From: Blastopirellula sediminis
Lineage (GTDB): Bacteria > Planctomycetota > Planctomycetia > Pirellulales > Pirellulaceae
DNA length: 64,000 nucleotides
Direction: 5' to 3'
NCBI RefSeq assembly: GCF_020966755.1
Contig: NZ_JAJKFT010000010.1
Location: 2,816,720 to 2,880,719 of the forward strand
The notes under the pieces were generated by a model. That model was not told where the DNA came from and did not search any database. It worked only from the letters and a program-made list of their open reading frames with translations. Shown here in pieces: positions 50,804 to 60,303 of the stretch; position 1 is the first letter of the stretch; each line of letters starts with the position of its first letter. The translations under genes and the position numbers were made by a program.

Positions 50804-51352
50804 CTACTGGCCTTCCGAAGGGACATACGTGAAGCCGGGGCGGCGGTAATCGTCGGCGGTTCCTAGTTGCCCATCTAGGCCGGCATGGACGATGGTGTAG
50901 GTGCCGCGTTCTCCCGGCTCATAGGCGAGCGTTTTGCCGTCTGGATCTACTTGAATGAGGAGTTTATTCGCTTCCTGTTGGGTTGGCAGCCGACGATTGT
51001 TCTTGACGAAGTCGTCGAAGAGTTCGTCCGCCTTTTGAGTTCGCTCGATTTGATCGATCATCACGTGCACATTGTTGAGATGTTGTTTCGTGTTAAGGAA
51101 CACGACGGCGACAAAAATGCAGCTGATCACAAGTAGGATCGTTCCGACCAGCCCCATCACAAATCCGGCGATCGCCAATCCCTTGGGCTGTTTGCGCATG
51201 CCGAACAGCGACAAAACCATGCCGATCGGCGACAACAAACCGCACGAAACAAGGCCGACGAGCGAGACGATGAACCCAGCCAGTCCCATGTTATTGGGGT
51301 CGCTTGGTTGGACGACTATGGTTGTGGAGTTTCCGTCCGATGCGTTCGCCAT
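50804..51352 (-). CDS. DUF4190-type membrane protein, tandem copy 3
   Basis: 182 residues. A polar N-terminus (MANASDGNSTTIVVQPSD) precedes two spans, MGLAGFIVSLVGLVSCGLLS and LAIAGFVMGLVGTILLVISC, with FGMRKQPKG between them: the DUF4190 layout. A C-terminal domain of about 100 residues (RTQKADELFDDFVKNNRRLP, QVDPDGKTLAYEPGERGTYT, LDGQLGTADDYRRPGFTYVP) is shared with the next two genes. Function unknown. Confidence 0.7.
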   Translation of the reverse strand: MANASDGNSTTIVVQPSDPNNMGLAGFIVSLVGLVSCGLLSPIGMVLSLFGMRKQPKGLAIAGFVMGLVGTILLVISCIFVAVVFLNTKQHLNNVHVMIDQIERTQKADELFDDFVKNNRRLPTQQEANKLLIQVDPDGKTLAYEPGERGTYTIVHAGLDGQLGTADDYRRPGFTYVPSEGQ

Positions 51353-51416
51353 CGTTGGTGTCCGTGTTGTCGCAAAAGGTTGCGTGTTGAGTTGTTATCG
51401 GGCTGCGCGTGACGTT

Positions 51417-51968
51417 TTACTCTTCCCCTGGGGGCGGAAGAGGAGCGAATCCAGGATATTCCAAATCGTCGTCCGTTCCGGTTTTGCCGTCGGCGCCTGA
51501 TTGCGTGAGCGTGAATGAGCCATGTTTCCCGGGCTTGTAATCGATGCCTTCGCCTCTTTCGCCAAGTTGAGAGAAGAGTTGTTGCGCTTCTTGTTCGTCG
51601 GGGAGGCGGCGGTTTTCGGCAGCGAAATCGTTCACCAGCTTGTCCGCCAAATCGGCCGTCTCCATTTGTTCAATCATGCGGTTCGCCCCGTTGTATTGCT
51701 CGCTCACGTAGTGGAACGCGACGGCGACCGCGACGAGGCTCAGGACGAGCAGGATCGTGCCAACGATTCCGAGGATAAAACCGGCTTTGGAATATTGGTT
51801 CGGATTTCTCCGCATTTCGGCATAGGACAGATACATCCCGATCGGCGCCAAAAAACCGCACACCATAATCCCGCTCAGCGAGACGATGAATCCCGTGAGT
51901 TCCCTCGGTTCGCGTTTTTTGGCCGAGGGGGCCGGCGTCGTCGGACTGGGACTTGTTCCATCCGCCAT
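51417..51968 (-). CDS. DUF4190-type membrane protein, tandem copy 2
   Basis: 183 residues. Same layout as its neighbours: LTGFIVSLSGIMVCGFLAPI, EMRRNPNQYSKAGFILGIVG, then DLADKLVNDFAAENRRLPDE, QLGERGEGIDYKPGKHGSFT and ADGKTGTDDDLEYPGFAPLP. It has a Pro-rich N-terminus (SPSPTTPAPSAKKREP). Function unknown. Confidence 0.7.
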   Translation of the reverse strand: MADGTSPSPTTPAPSAKKREPRELTGFIVSLSGIMVCGFLAPIGMYLSYAEMRRNPNQYSKAGFILGIVGTILLVLSLVAVAVAFHYVSEQYNGANRMIEQMETADLADKLVNDFAAENRRLPDEQEAQQLFSQLGERGEGIDYKPGKHGSFTLTQSGADGKTGTDDDLEYPGFAPLPPPGEE

Positions 51969-52072
51969 GAGGATTCCGTCTGTGAGCGTAAATGCGACTT
52001 ACAACTGCTCGCCTGCGTTGCAGATGAGCTTGGGACGGCGCGCTCTTTGTTGAATTCGGACTTCGCGGGGCA

Positions 52073-52663
52073 TTATTCCGCGGGCTTGTCCATCAACTCT
52101 CCTGAATCTTCCGCCTCGTCGAAGATGGGCGAATCTTCGTCGTTCTCTTTTGGCGCGAAAGCGTTCTCTTCCAGGTCAAGGTCGTCGAACGTATCAAATT
52201 CGTTGTCGGAGCCGGCCTCGACGACGGTGAAGTTGCCCGCTTCACCTGGTTCGTAACGGAGCCGGTCTCCGCTGGGATCGATCTCGGCGAACAACGTTTG
52301 CGCTTCGGCGACGGTCGGCAGCCGTTCATTTTCTTCCGCAAAGTCGCAGACCAGATTGCTCGCTTGTTGCACGCGACGCGCCTTATCGACCGCATCGGCG
52401 ACGGCGCTCAGACCTAGGAGGCCGACGGCGAAGAACGAGCCGACGATTAGTAGCCCAATTGATCCAATGACCCCGTTTACAATCCCCAGGATGGCCAAGC
52501 CGCGCGGCTGTTTGAACGCACCGAAAATCGAAAGCAAAAGTCCGATTGGCGACAATATGCCGCAAGTCAAAATGCCGAATACGGAAACGATGAACCCCGC
52601 CAATCCCAGGCTGTTGTCCTGGATACGGTACGCGTTTCTGTTTCCGCTGGATGCGTCGCTCAT
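52073..52663 (-). CDS. DUF4190-type membrane protein, tandem copy 1
   Basis: 196 residues. LGLAGFIVSVFGILTCGILS and LAILGIVNGVIGSIGLLIVG form the spans; the tail has SNLVCDFAEENERLPTVAEA, EIDPSGDRLRYEPGEAGNFT and SDNEFDTFDDLDLEENAFAP, extended by an acidic end. Probably first transcribed of the three. Function unknown. Confidence 0.7.
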   Translation of the reverse strand: MSDASSGNRNAYRIQDNSLGLAGFIVSVFGILTCGILSPIGLLLSIFGAFKQPRGLAILGIVNGVIGSIGLLIVGSFFAVGLLGLSAVADAVDKARRVQQASNLVCDFAEENERLPTVAEAQTLFAEIDPSGDRLRYEPGEAGNFTVVEAGSDNEFDTFDDLDLEENAFAPKENDEDSPIFDEAEDSGELMDKPAE

Positions 52664-53001
52664 GGTTGATTCTGATCAGAAGGATTTTTGGGTCGGGGCG
52701 GCGCGCAATGCGGCGTCGCAATTTCTGTCCCGATTGCCCCAGCGAGGGTCTCCCTCGGCGGTGGCGGCTCATTTATAGCGTAGCGGAGGGGGAGACGCAA
52801 AAGAGGTGGGGGCTGTTCGCCGGATTGGGAGTCGCTTGCGTAATCCACCTTGGCGGATTGCTGCGGCATTGTTGGGTTGCGCTTCGCTGCACCCAACCTA
52901 CGTGACTGTTGGCGATTCGAGAGGTGAGCGTATCCTTGCGCGCGCATTTCCCTCGCTGGCGCTTCGGGCTACTATTGGCGGGCGATTTTCGCTGCGGCAA
53001 T
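52664..53001. other. Intergenic region with two repeat elements
   Basis: 338 bases. Hairpin GTTGGGT (52871-52877) / ACCCAAC (52891-52897) and an inverted TAGCCCG-family unit at 52948-52971. No gene. Confidence 0.5.
52948..52971 (-). repeat. TAGCCCG-family dispersed repeat (inverted)
   Basis: TTCCCTCGCTGGCGCTTCGG plus GCTA, reverse complement of the family consensus. Confidence 0.8.
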
Positions 53002-54300
53002 CTACGACGGCGTGATTTGCGCTTTGTCGGAGATGTCTTTGCGGCACCAGGCGCCTTCCCAGCGGATCTTTTTGACCGCGGTGTAGGCGTTCAGTTTCGC
53101 CGTGGCGATCGAGTCCCCCAGGGCCGTGACGCCCAGGACGCGGCCGCCGGCGGTGACGACGTCGGAACCTTTCATCGTGGTGCCGGCGTGGAAGACTTTC
53201 ACGTCAGTCATTTCGGCGGCGTCAGAGAGACCGCGGATGACGTGACCTTTGGTGTAGTCGCCGGGGTAGCCGTCCGAGGCCATCACGACGCAGACCGCCG
53301 GACGCGTGTCCCACTGCAGCGGTTCGATCTCGGCCAAACGGCCGTCGACGGTCGCTTCCAGGATGTCGACCAGGTCCGACTTCAGCCGCATCAAGATCGG
53401 CTGGCATTCGGGATCGCCGAGCCGGACGTTGTATTCCAGCACCTTTGGACCTTGATTGGTCATGATCAGGCCCGCGTAGAGAACGCCGCGGAACGGACGA
53501 CGCGAACGCTTCAGCGCGTGGACGGTCGGAACGAGGACTCGTTCTTCAATTTCCGACATCATGCTCGGCGTGACGATCGGAGTCGGGCTGTAGGCGCCCA
53601 TGCCGCCGGTGTTGGGACCTTCGTCGTTGTCGAAGGCGGGCTTGTGGTCCTGGGCCGGCGCGAGAGTGACGATCGCCTGGCCGTCGGTGATCGCCAAGAC
53701 GCTCGCTTCCTGACCGTCGAGACGTTCTTCGATCACGATCTGGTTGCCGGCGTCGCCGAAGATCTTATCCCGCGCGATCTGATGAATCGCTTCGAGGGCG
53801 TCTTCCGCTTTGTGGCAAACGGTCACCCCTTTGCCTGCGGCCAGGCCGTCCGCTTTCACGACGACCGGCACATCTTCCCCTTCGTGCGGGAAGCGGTCTT
53901 TGATGTAACGGGTGGCGCTGTCGGCGTCACGGAAGACGCGGTATTCGGCGGTCGGCACGTCGGCCTGACGGAGGATCTTTTTGCAGAACGCCTTGCTCCC
54001 TTCCATCTGGGCGGCGGCTTTGTTCGGTCCGAAGACCTTCAGCCCGGCGTCTTGGAACGCATCGACCACGCCGGCGACCAGCGGCGCTTCGGGCCCGACG
54101 ACGGTCAGGCCGCAGTTGTTCTGCTTGGCGAACTTGATCAGGGCCGGGAAGTCGGTCTGCGAGATATCGACGTTTTCGGCGTCGAGCGCGGTACCGGCGT
54201 TGCCGGGCGCGACGAAAACGCGCTCGACACGCGAGCTTTGACCGATTTTCCAAGCGAGCGCGTGTTCGCGTCCGCCGTTGCCAATCACCAGTACGTTCAT
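53002..54300 (-). CDS. purD: Phosphoribosylamine-glycine ligase PurD
   Basis: 432 residues from the ATG at 54300 (MNVLVIGNGGREHALAWKIG); the frame to 54366 is longer but the family starts here. ATP-grasp landmarks: VFVAPGNAGTALDAENV, VVGPEAPLVAGVVDAFQD, DVPVVVKADGLAAGKGVTVC, VIEERLDGQEASVLAITDG, GPNTGGMGAYSPTPIVTP and LEYNVRLGDPECQPILMRLK. It joins glycine to 5-phosphoribosylamine in purine synthesis. Length is normal. Monocistronic here. Confidence 0.95.
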   Translation of the reverse strand: MNVLVIGNGGREHALAWKIGQSSRVERVFVAPGNAGTALDAENVDISQTDFPALIKFAKQNNCGLTVVGPEAPLVAGVVDAFQDAGLKVFGPNKAAAQMEGSKAFCKKILRQADVPTAEYRVFRDADSATRYIKDRFPHEGEDVPVVVKADGLAAGKGVTVCHKAEDALEAIHQIARDKIFGDAGNQIVIEERLDGQEASVLAITDGQAIVTLAPAQDHKPAFDNDEGPNTGGMGAYSPTPIVTPSMMSEIEERVLVPTVHALKRSRRPFRGVLYAGLIMTNQGPKVLEYNVRLGDPECQPILMRLKSDLVDILEATVDGRLAEIEPLQWDTRPAVCVVMASDGYPGDYTKGHVIRGLSDAAEMTDVKVFHAGTTMKGSDVVTAGGRVLGVTALGDSIATAKLNAYTAVKKIRWEGAWCRKDISDKAQITPS

Positions 54301-54476
54301 AGTGCGATAAGCCTTTGGGGGGCTGTGAGCCTTTTTGGGGCTAAGGTCCTGCGTCGAATTCGCCATTCTAGCGGGGAAGCGCGAAACTCGACAGATGCTG
54401 TTTTCTGCGGTTTGCGTCCGTTGGGCAAGCGCCGGCGAGGGGAATTGGGCGAGATCTCACGGCAAGCCGTAGCTCG

Positions 54477-54643
54477 GCGCTGACCTGGCGAGCTCTAAGT
54501 CGTGTGCATGGCGGTAGTTGAAAGGTCAGCGCAGCGATCGGGAATTCGGATTGGGGAAAATTGGCTCGCTGACGCCCCGAACTGCTGCCGGAAGGAAGCG
54601 TCGTACGTCGTATAGCTGGCGTCAGCGAAGGAGCGATCGCTGC
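54477..54643 (+). ncRNA. Candidate structured RNA with nested long stems
   Basis: GCAGCGATCG (54531-54540) pairs perfectly with CGATCGCTGC (54634-54643), enclosing TCGCTGACGCC (54566-54576) paired with GGCGTCAGCGA (54618-54628). The apical part has CTGCCGGAAGGAAGC, recalling the GGAA tetraloop of signal recognition particle RNA, but the GTCAGG 5' side expected there is missing. A further stem, GCGCTGACCT (54477-54486) with AGGTCAGCGC (54523-54532), precedes and slightly overlaps it. Strand is a guess. Related CTGAC/GTCAG words recur in all arms. Confidence 0.45.
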
Positions 54644-55074
54644 AATGAACGCCCCCTAAACGCAATGAGGATCGGAGTTTGCAATATTTTTTGCGTCACA
54701 TTGTTCCGATCAGCGGAGATTTTTATCCCAAGGCTCTTCCTTTGGGGCGGAGCTAGTTATACTCGCGACTGCGTCCACGGTACGAAACGAGCAAGATATT
54801 AGAGCCCTTGGTAATCGAAACGCGATTTCCCGAGTGTGAAAGATCTTCTCTCGGCTGACTGCGGTAACGGCCAGGACGCATTCGCCCTGAATGTTTCGCG
54901 GAAGCGGAAATCGCGCGGATAGGCGGTGGCTTTTACCACCCTGTTGATGTGCGATTTGCAGCGGAAGTCTGAATCGTGCCGAAATCGGTCCGAATTCGAC
55001 AAGCGGCGGAAATTATTTTCCTCGCCCCCTACAAGGGTGCGGCGAAATGAATGGGCGACGGCGTCAAAATTGCT

Positions 55075-55080
55075 TATAAT
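55075..55080 (+). promoter_or_regulatory. Probable -10 element of the cupredoxin gene
   Basis: TATAAT, a perfect -10 consensus, 73 bases before the ATG. The -35 region is poor. Confidence 0.4.
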
Positions 55081-55090
55081 GAACAGCTTT

Positions 55091-55116
55091 CGCACGCGCC
55101 GTTATGGCCGCGTGCG
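55091..55116 (+). promoter_or_regulatory. 5' UTR hairpin of the cupredoxin gene
   Basis: CGCACGCG (55091-55098) and CGCGTGCG (55109-55116) form a perfect 8-base stem with a 10-base loop, between the -10 and the AAGGAG site at 55138-55143. Could stabilise the message or block ribosome access. Confidence 0.4.
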
Positions 55117-55152
55117 TGAAAGCGACAAAAAACCTTGAAGGAGATTCCCACC

Positions 55153-55941
55153 ATGAAATCGCTACATTTCAGCTCCGCCCTGTTGCTGGCTCTGTGCGTC
55201 AGCGGCATCGCCTCGGCCGAAGGCTGGGGAACGATCAAAGGCAAGTTCGTCGTCGACGGCAAAGTTGGCGATCCGGCTCCGCTGGAAATCACCAAAGACA
55301 AAGAAGTCTGCACCAAGACCAAGCTGTTTGACGAATCGCTGCTGGTTAGCGCCGACGGCGGTTTGAAGAACGTTTGCGTCTGGGTTTCGCTCGGTCGCCG
55401 CGACCCGCAGCCGCCGGTTCACCCGGACTACGATAAGACGGCTGACGCCACGATCTTGGTCGACAACCTGGCTTGCGCCTACGTTCCGCACGTCGCCGTC
55501 GTTCGTCCGTCGCAGAAGGTCGAGTTCAAGAACTCGGACCCGATCGCTCACAACTTCAAGGTGGACGGCTTCGCCAACAACCCGTTCAACACGTTGGTTC
55601 CGGCCGGCGGAACGTACGAACATCAGTTCCCGTCGGAAGAACGCGTTCCGATGGTCGCCGCTTGCTCGATTCACCCGTGGATGAGCGGCTTCATCGTCGT
55701 GAAGGAATCGCCGTACGTCGCCGTTTCGGCCGAAGACGGCACGTTTGAAATCAAGAACATGCCGGCCGGCGAATGGAAGTTCCAGTTCTGGCACACCAGC
55801 GGCGGTTACCTGGGCGAAGTGAAGATGGGCGGCAAGTCCGAAAAGGACCGCAAGGGCGAATACGAAGTGAAGGTGGAAGACGGCAAGACGACCGACCTGG
55901 GCGTCATCACCGTTTCGGCCGACATTTTGAAGAAGAAGTAA
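55153..55941 (+). CDS. Exported cupredoxin-like (type 1 copper) protein
   Basis: 262 residues; the ATG at 55153 has AAGGAG nine bases upstream (a frame-internal ATG at 55135 precedes the ribosome site). Signal peptide SALLLALCVSGIASA. A plastocyanin-like domain: RPSQKVEFKNSDPIAHNFKV, with candidate copper ligands His133, Cys171, His174 and Met177 (ACSIHPWM). The C-terminal part (EDGTFEIKNMPAGEWKFQFW) is a carboxypeptidase-regulatory-like beta domain. Probably a periplasmic electron carrier or copper protein; it precedes the cytochrome oxidase cluster and could feed it. Followed by an intrinsic terminator, so expressed separately. Confidence 0.8.
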   Translation: MKSLHFSSALLLALCVSGIASAEGWGTIKGKFVVDGKVGDPAPLEITKDKEVCTKTKLFDESLLVSADGGLKNVCVWVSLGRRDPQPPVHPDYDKTADATILVDNLACAYVPHVAVVRPSQKVEFKNSDPIAHNFKVDGFANNPFNTLVPAGGTYEHQFPSEERVPMVAACSIHPWMSGFIVVKESPYVAVSAEDGTFEIKNMPAGEWKFQFWHTSGGYLGEVKMGGKSEKDRKGEYEVKVEDGKTTDLGVITVSADILKKK

Positions 55942-56315
55942 GCCCGTTGGCGTAACCAGTTGAGCGACGGACTGACTTCGTCGCTCGGTTGCCAGCGCCG
56001 CGCGATTCGCCCGCGATCGCCATGCATAACGAACGCGACCGGCCATCTCCAGGCCGGGTCGCGTTTTGGCGATTCGTAAGGCGAGCCTCCGAAAGGTGGG
56101 CGACGCCTGCCGCATCGGATCCCCCCCATCGCTGACCACGCAACTCGGCTCGCCGACGTGGTGGTCGCAAAGATGAGTTAACGATGACGCTCGATCCTTG
56201 GGACGAGTTCAAGAATCAGCGAGCGGACGTCGTCGACGCATCGCACCTTTAGCCGCTCCTTCGGTAGGGAAGAAGCGCTTCGCAGTTCGTAAAGATGCGA
56301 CAAGAAATTACCAGC
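55942..56315. other. Spacer between cupredoxin and cytochrome c genes
   Basis: Terminator hairpins as listed, then about 250 bases without recognisable features; promoter for the oxidase operon expected but not identified. Confidence 0.4.
56032..56067 (+). terminator. Intrinsic terminator after the cupredoxin gene
   Basis: AACGCGACCGGCC (56032-56044) pairs with GGCC.GGGTCGCGTT (56052-56065), one bulge, then TTTT. Another small hairpin GAGCGAC/GTCGCTC lies at 55962-55986. Confidence 0.75.
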
Positions 56316-57626
56316 ATGAATGCGGAAGATTGCAGTAGAACAGGACGCGGCGGTTGGGCTGGATGGGCGCTAGTCGTTCTCGGCGCGATTGCGACGACGG
56401 GCTGTTATTCGCCGGCGGCGAAGTTCGAACCGAACAAGATCGCGATTCACAAGAGCGAGCTGGAAAACGAGTATCAATTCTCTGAGCAGTATCAGCTGCA
56501 ACCGATCGCCAAGATTCTGGCCGACGCGTTCGGTACGCCGGACGATCCCAAGTTGCCGCCGGTTCCGGGGATCGAAGACGTGCTTGATCTCGAGAAGATC
56601 AAGATGGCGGCCGGTCCTTACGGCAGCGACGAAAACGGCAAACAGCGCGGTCTCTATCGTCAACACTGCGTTCATTGCCATGGGATCAACGGCGACGGCG
56701 CCGGTCCGACGGCCGCTTTCCTCGATCCCTACCCGCGCGACTATCGCCCCGGCAAATACAAATTCAAATCGACCGGCACCGGCTTGCCTCCGACGCACGC
56801 CGACCTGAAGCGGATCATCGACAACGGCGCCGCCGGCACGGCGATGCCGAGTTTCAAGCTGCTGACCGAAGACGAAGTCGAAGCGCTGACCCACTATGTG
56901 AAGTACCTGTCGATTCGGGGTCAGGCCGAACTGTTTCTGATTGAAGCTCAGTTTGGCGATCTCTACCCGGCAGTGGTGAAGTCGCCGAGCGAGCGGAACG
57001 CCGAAGAGCAGAAGTACGTCGACGAACTGTCGCCGGAAGAAGTGGAAGAAGAGAAGGAAGAGTTCCTCGAAGAGGTGAAGTTCTTCGAGTCGGAAGAGAA
57101 CATCGTCGAAGAGGTGATTGGTCCGATCGTCGACAGTTGGGCCGAAGCGATCGACGAAGTGACGATCGTCGACGAGAGACCGGGCAAGGTCGATACCGCG
57201 TCGATTGAGAAGGGACGCGAGTTGTTCTTCTCGGCCAAGACCGGGTGCGCCGGCTGCCATGGCGAATCGGCGCTCGGCGACGGACAGACGGCGGAAGCCG
57301 ACTTTTACGACGACTGGACGCGGTTCTATTACGATCCGAGCGATCCGAGCACCTTGCCCGGCTACTTGGCGCTGGGCGCCTTGGAGCCGCGTAAGCTTCG
57401 CCCGCGTAATCTGCGGCAAGGGGTGTTCCGCGGCGGTCGCCGTCCGCTCGACATTTACTGGCGAATTCGCAACGGCATCGAAGGGGCGAAAATGCCGGCC
57501 GCGCCGCCGAGCGTTACCGACGAAGAGATTTGGCAGCTGGTCGACTTTGTACGACATGGACTGCCGTACGACGCATTAAGCGAAAACGAGCCGCACCAAC
57601 CGGAAAACGCGCGCGTGAGGAATTAG
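56316..57626 (+). CDS. Dihaem cytochrome c lipoprotein
   Basis: 436 residues from ATG 56316 (an in-frame ATG at 56295 is also possible). Lipoprotein signal GWALVVLGAIATTGC with the lipid Cys near residue 26. Two haem c motifs: CVHCH at residue 118 with a following GTAMPSF methionine, and CAGCH at residue 311 with GAKMPAAPP. Between them is a strongly acidic stretch (SPEEVEEEKEEFLEEVKFFE). Two class I-like cytochrome domains anchored outside the cytoplasmic membrane, placed directly before oxidase subunit II, point to an electron donor for the oxidase, taking the role of the cytochrome c domain in caa3 enzymes. 49 bases to the next start. Confidence 0.85.
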   Translation: MNAEDCSRTGRGGWAGWALVVLGAIATTGCYSPAAKFEPNKIAIHKSELENEYQFSEQYQLQPIAKILADAFGTPDDPKLPPVPGIEDVLDLEKIKMAAGPYGSDENGKQRGLYRQHCVHCHGINGDGAGPTAAFLDPYPRDYRPGKYKFKSTGTGLPPTHADLKRIIDNGAAGTAMPSFKLLTEDEVEALTHYVKYLSIRGQAELFLIEAQFGDLYPAVVKSPSERNAEEQKYVDELSPEEVEEEKEEFLEEVKFFESEENIVEEVIGPIVDSWAEAIDEVTIVDERPGKVDTASIEKGRELFFSAKTGCAGCHGESALGDGQTAEADFYDDWTRFYYDPSDPSTLPGYLALGALEPRKLRPRNLRQGVFRGGRRPLDIYWRIRNGIEGAKMPAAPPSVTDEEIWQLVDFVRHGLPYDALSENEPHQPENARVRN

Positions 57627-57675
57627 CAGCTCGGACAATCGTCGGTCGTAAACCGACGTTCGACGGAGAGACAAC

Positions 57676-58497
57676 GTGGGTAGAGTTTGGAGCATCCTGT
57701 TTTTGACGGTCCCGATCCTTGGGGTGTGGACCTTCGTGGCGGCCATGAATGATTGGTGGCCGATGAGCGAAGGCGCCTTCGGACCGGGACAATGGTTTCC
57801 GGCGCTCGACGTCAGCAACCATGTCATCGACCATTTGTTTTATCTGATTCTCTATTTGACCGGCGCCGTGTTCATCGGGACCGGGCTGGTGTTGTTCTGG
57901 TTCCTGTGGCGCTACGACGCCGCGACCAACAAAGATCCGGTCGTCTTTTCGCACGGCAGTCACGCGCTGGAAGTGGTCTGGTCGATCTTGCCGGCGGTGG
58001 TGCTGTTGTTTATCGCGATCTACCAGATGGACGCGTGGGCGAACGCTCGTATGCGACGTCCGCTGACGGCCGAGGGAGCGGTCAAGCCGCCGCTCTGCCG
58101 CGTGAGCGGACGTCAGTTTGAATGGCGAATTCAGTACCCGGGCGAAGATGGTCGACTCGATACGCCGGACGATTTGCATGTCTTGAACGACTTGTACGTC
58201 CCGGTCAACGAAGAGGTGGTGATCGAGATCGAGAGCTTGGACGTACTGCACAGCTTCTTCTTGCCCAACATGCGGGTCAAGCAAGACGTGGTGCCGGGGA
58301 TGCGACAATACGTCTGGTTCCATCCGGTGAAAGAAGGGGTGAGCGACATCGTTTGCGCCGAGCTATGCGGTTGGGGACATTACAAGATGCGCGGGCAAAT
58401 CTCGGTCGTAAACGCCGCCGAATATGATCGGTGGTTTTCGGCCGCCTACGCCGCCCAGGAAACTTCGGCGTACGACCCGGCGGAGGAAGAAGAATAG
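57676..58497 (+). CDS. ctaC: Cytochrome c oxidase subunit II
   Basis: 273 residues, GTG start. Two N-terminal spans, then the binuclear CuA domain: VLHSFFLPNMRVKQDVVPGM with the first His, and CAELCGWGHYKM with Cys, Cys, His and Met in the usual CxxxCxxxHxxM spacing. The CuA site receives electrons from cytochrome c or a copper protein. No fused cytochrome c domain at the C-terminus, in line with the separate dihaem protein upstream. 3 bases before the subunit I start. Confidence 0.92.
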   Translation: MGRVWSILFLTVPILGVWTFVAAMNDWWPMSEGAFGPGQWFPALDVSNHVIDHLFYLILYLTGAVFIGTGLVLFWFLWRYDAATNKDPVVFSHGSHALEVVWSILPAVVLLFIAIYQMDAWANARMRRPLTAEGAVKPPLCRVSGRQFEWRIQYPGEDGRLDTPDDLHVLNDLYVPVNEEVVIEIESLDVLHSFFLPNMRVKQDVVPGMRQYVWFHPVKEGVSDIVCAELCGWGHYKMRGQISVVNAAEYDRWFSAAYAAQETSAYDPAEEEE

Positions 58498-58500
58498 GCG

Positions 58501-60288
<1,788 letters not shown>

Positions 60289-60303
60289 CTTGCTGAATTG
60301 CTT

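Larger units (their letters stand above)
54301..55152. other. Long intergenic region, candidate structured RNA and promoter
   Basis: 852 bases with no credible gene (a 98-codon minus frame at 54799-55095 has no family features). Holds the nested hairpin region 54477-54643 and the cupredoxin promoter and leader. Confidence 0.6.

Noticed and set aside
54566-54628. Firm call as signal recognition particle RNA
   Set aside because: GGAAGG is present but the 5' GTCAGG side and the symmetric loop are missing; kept only as a candidate structured RNA.
54799-55095. 98-codon minus-strand frame in the purD-cupredoxin spacer
   Set aside because: No family feature, no ribosome site, and it covers the probable cupredoxin promoter.
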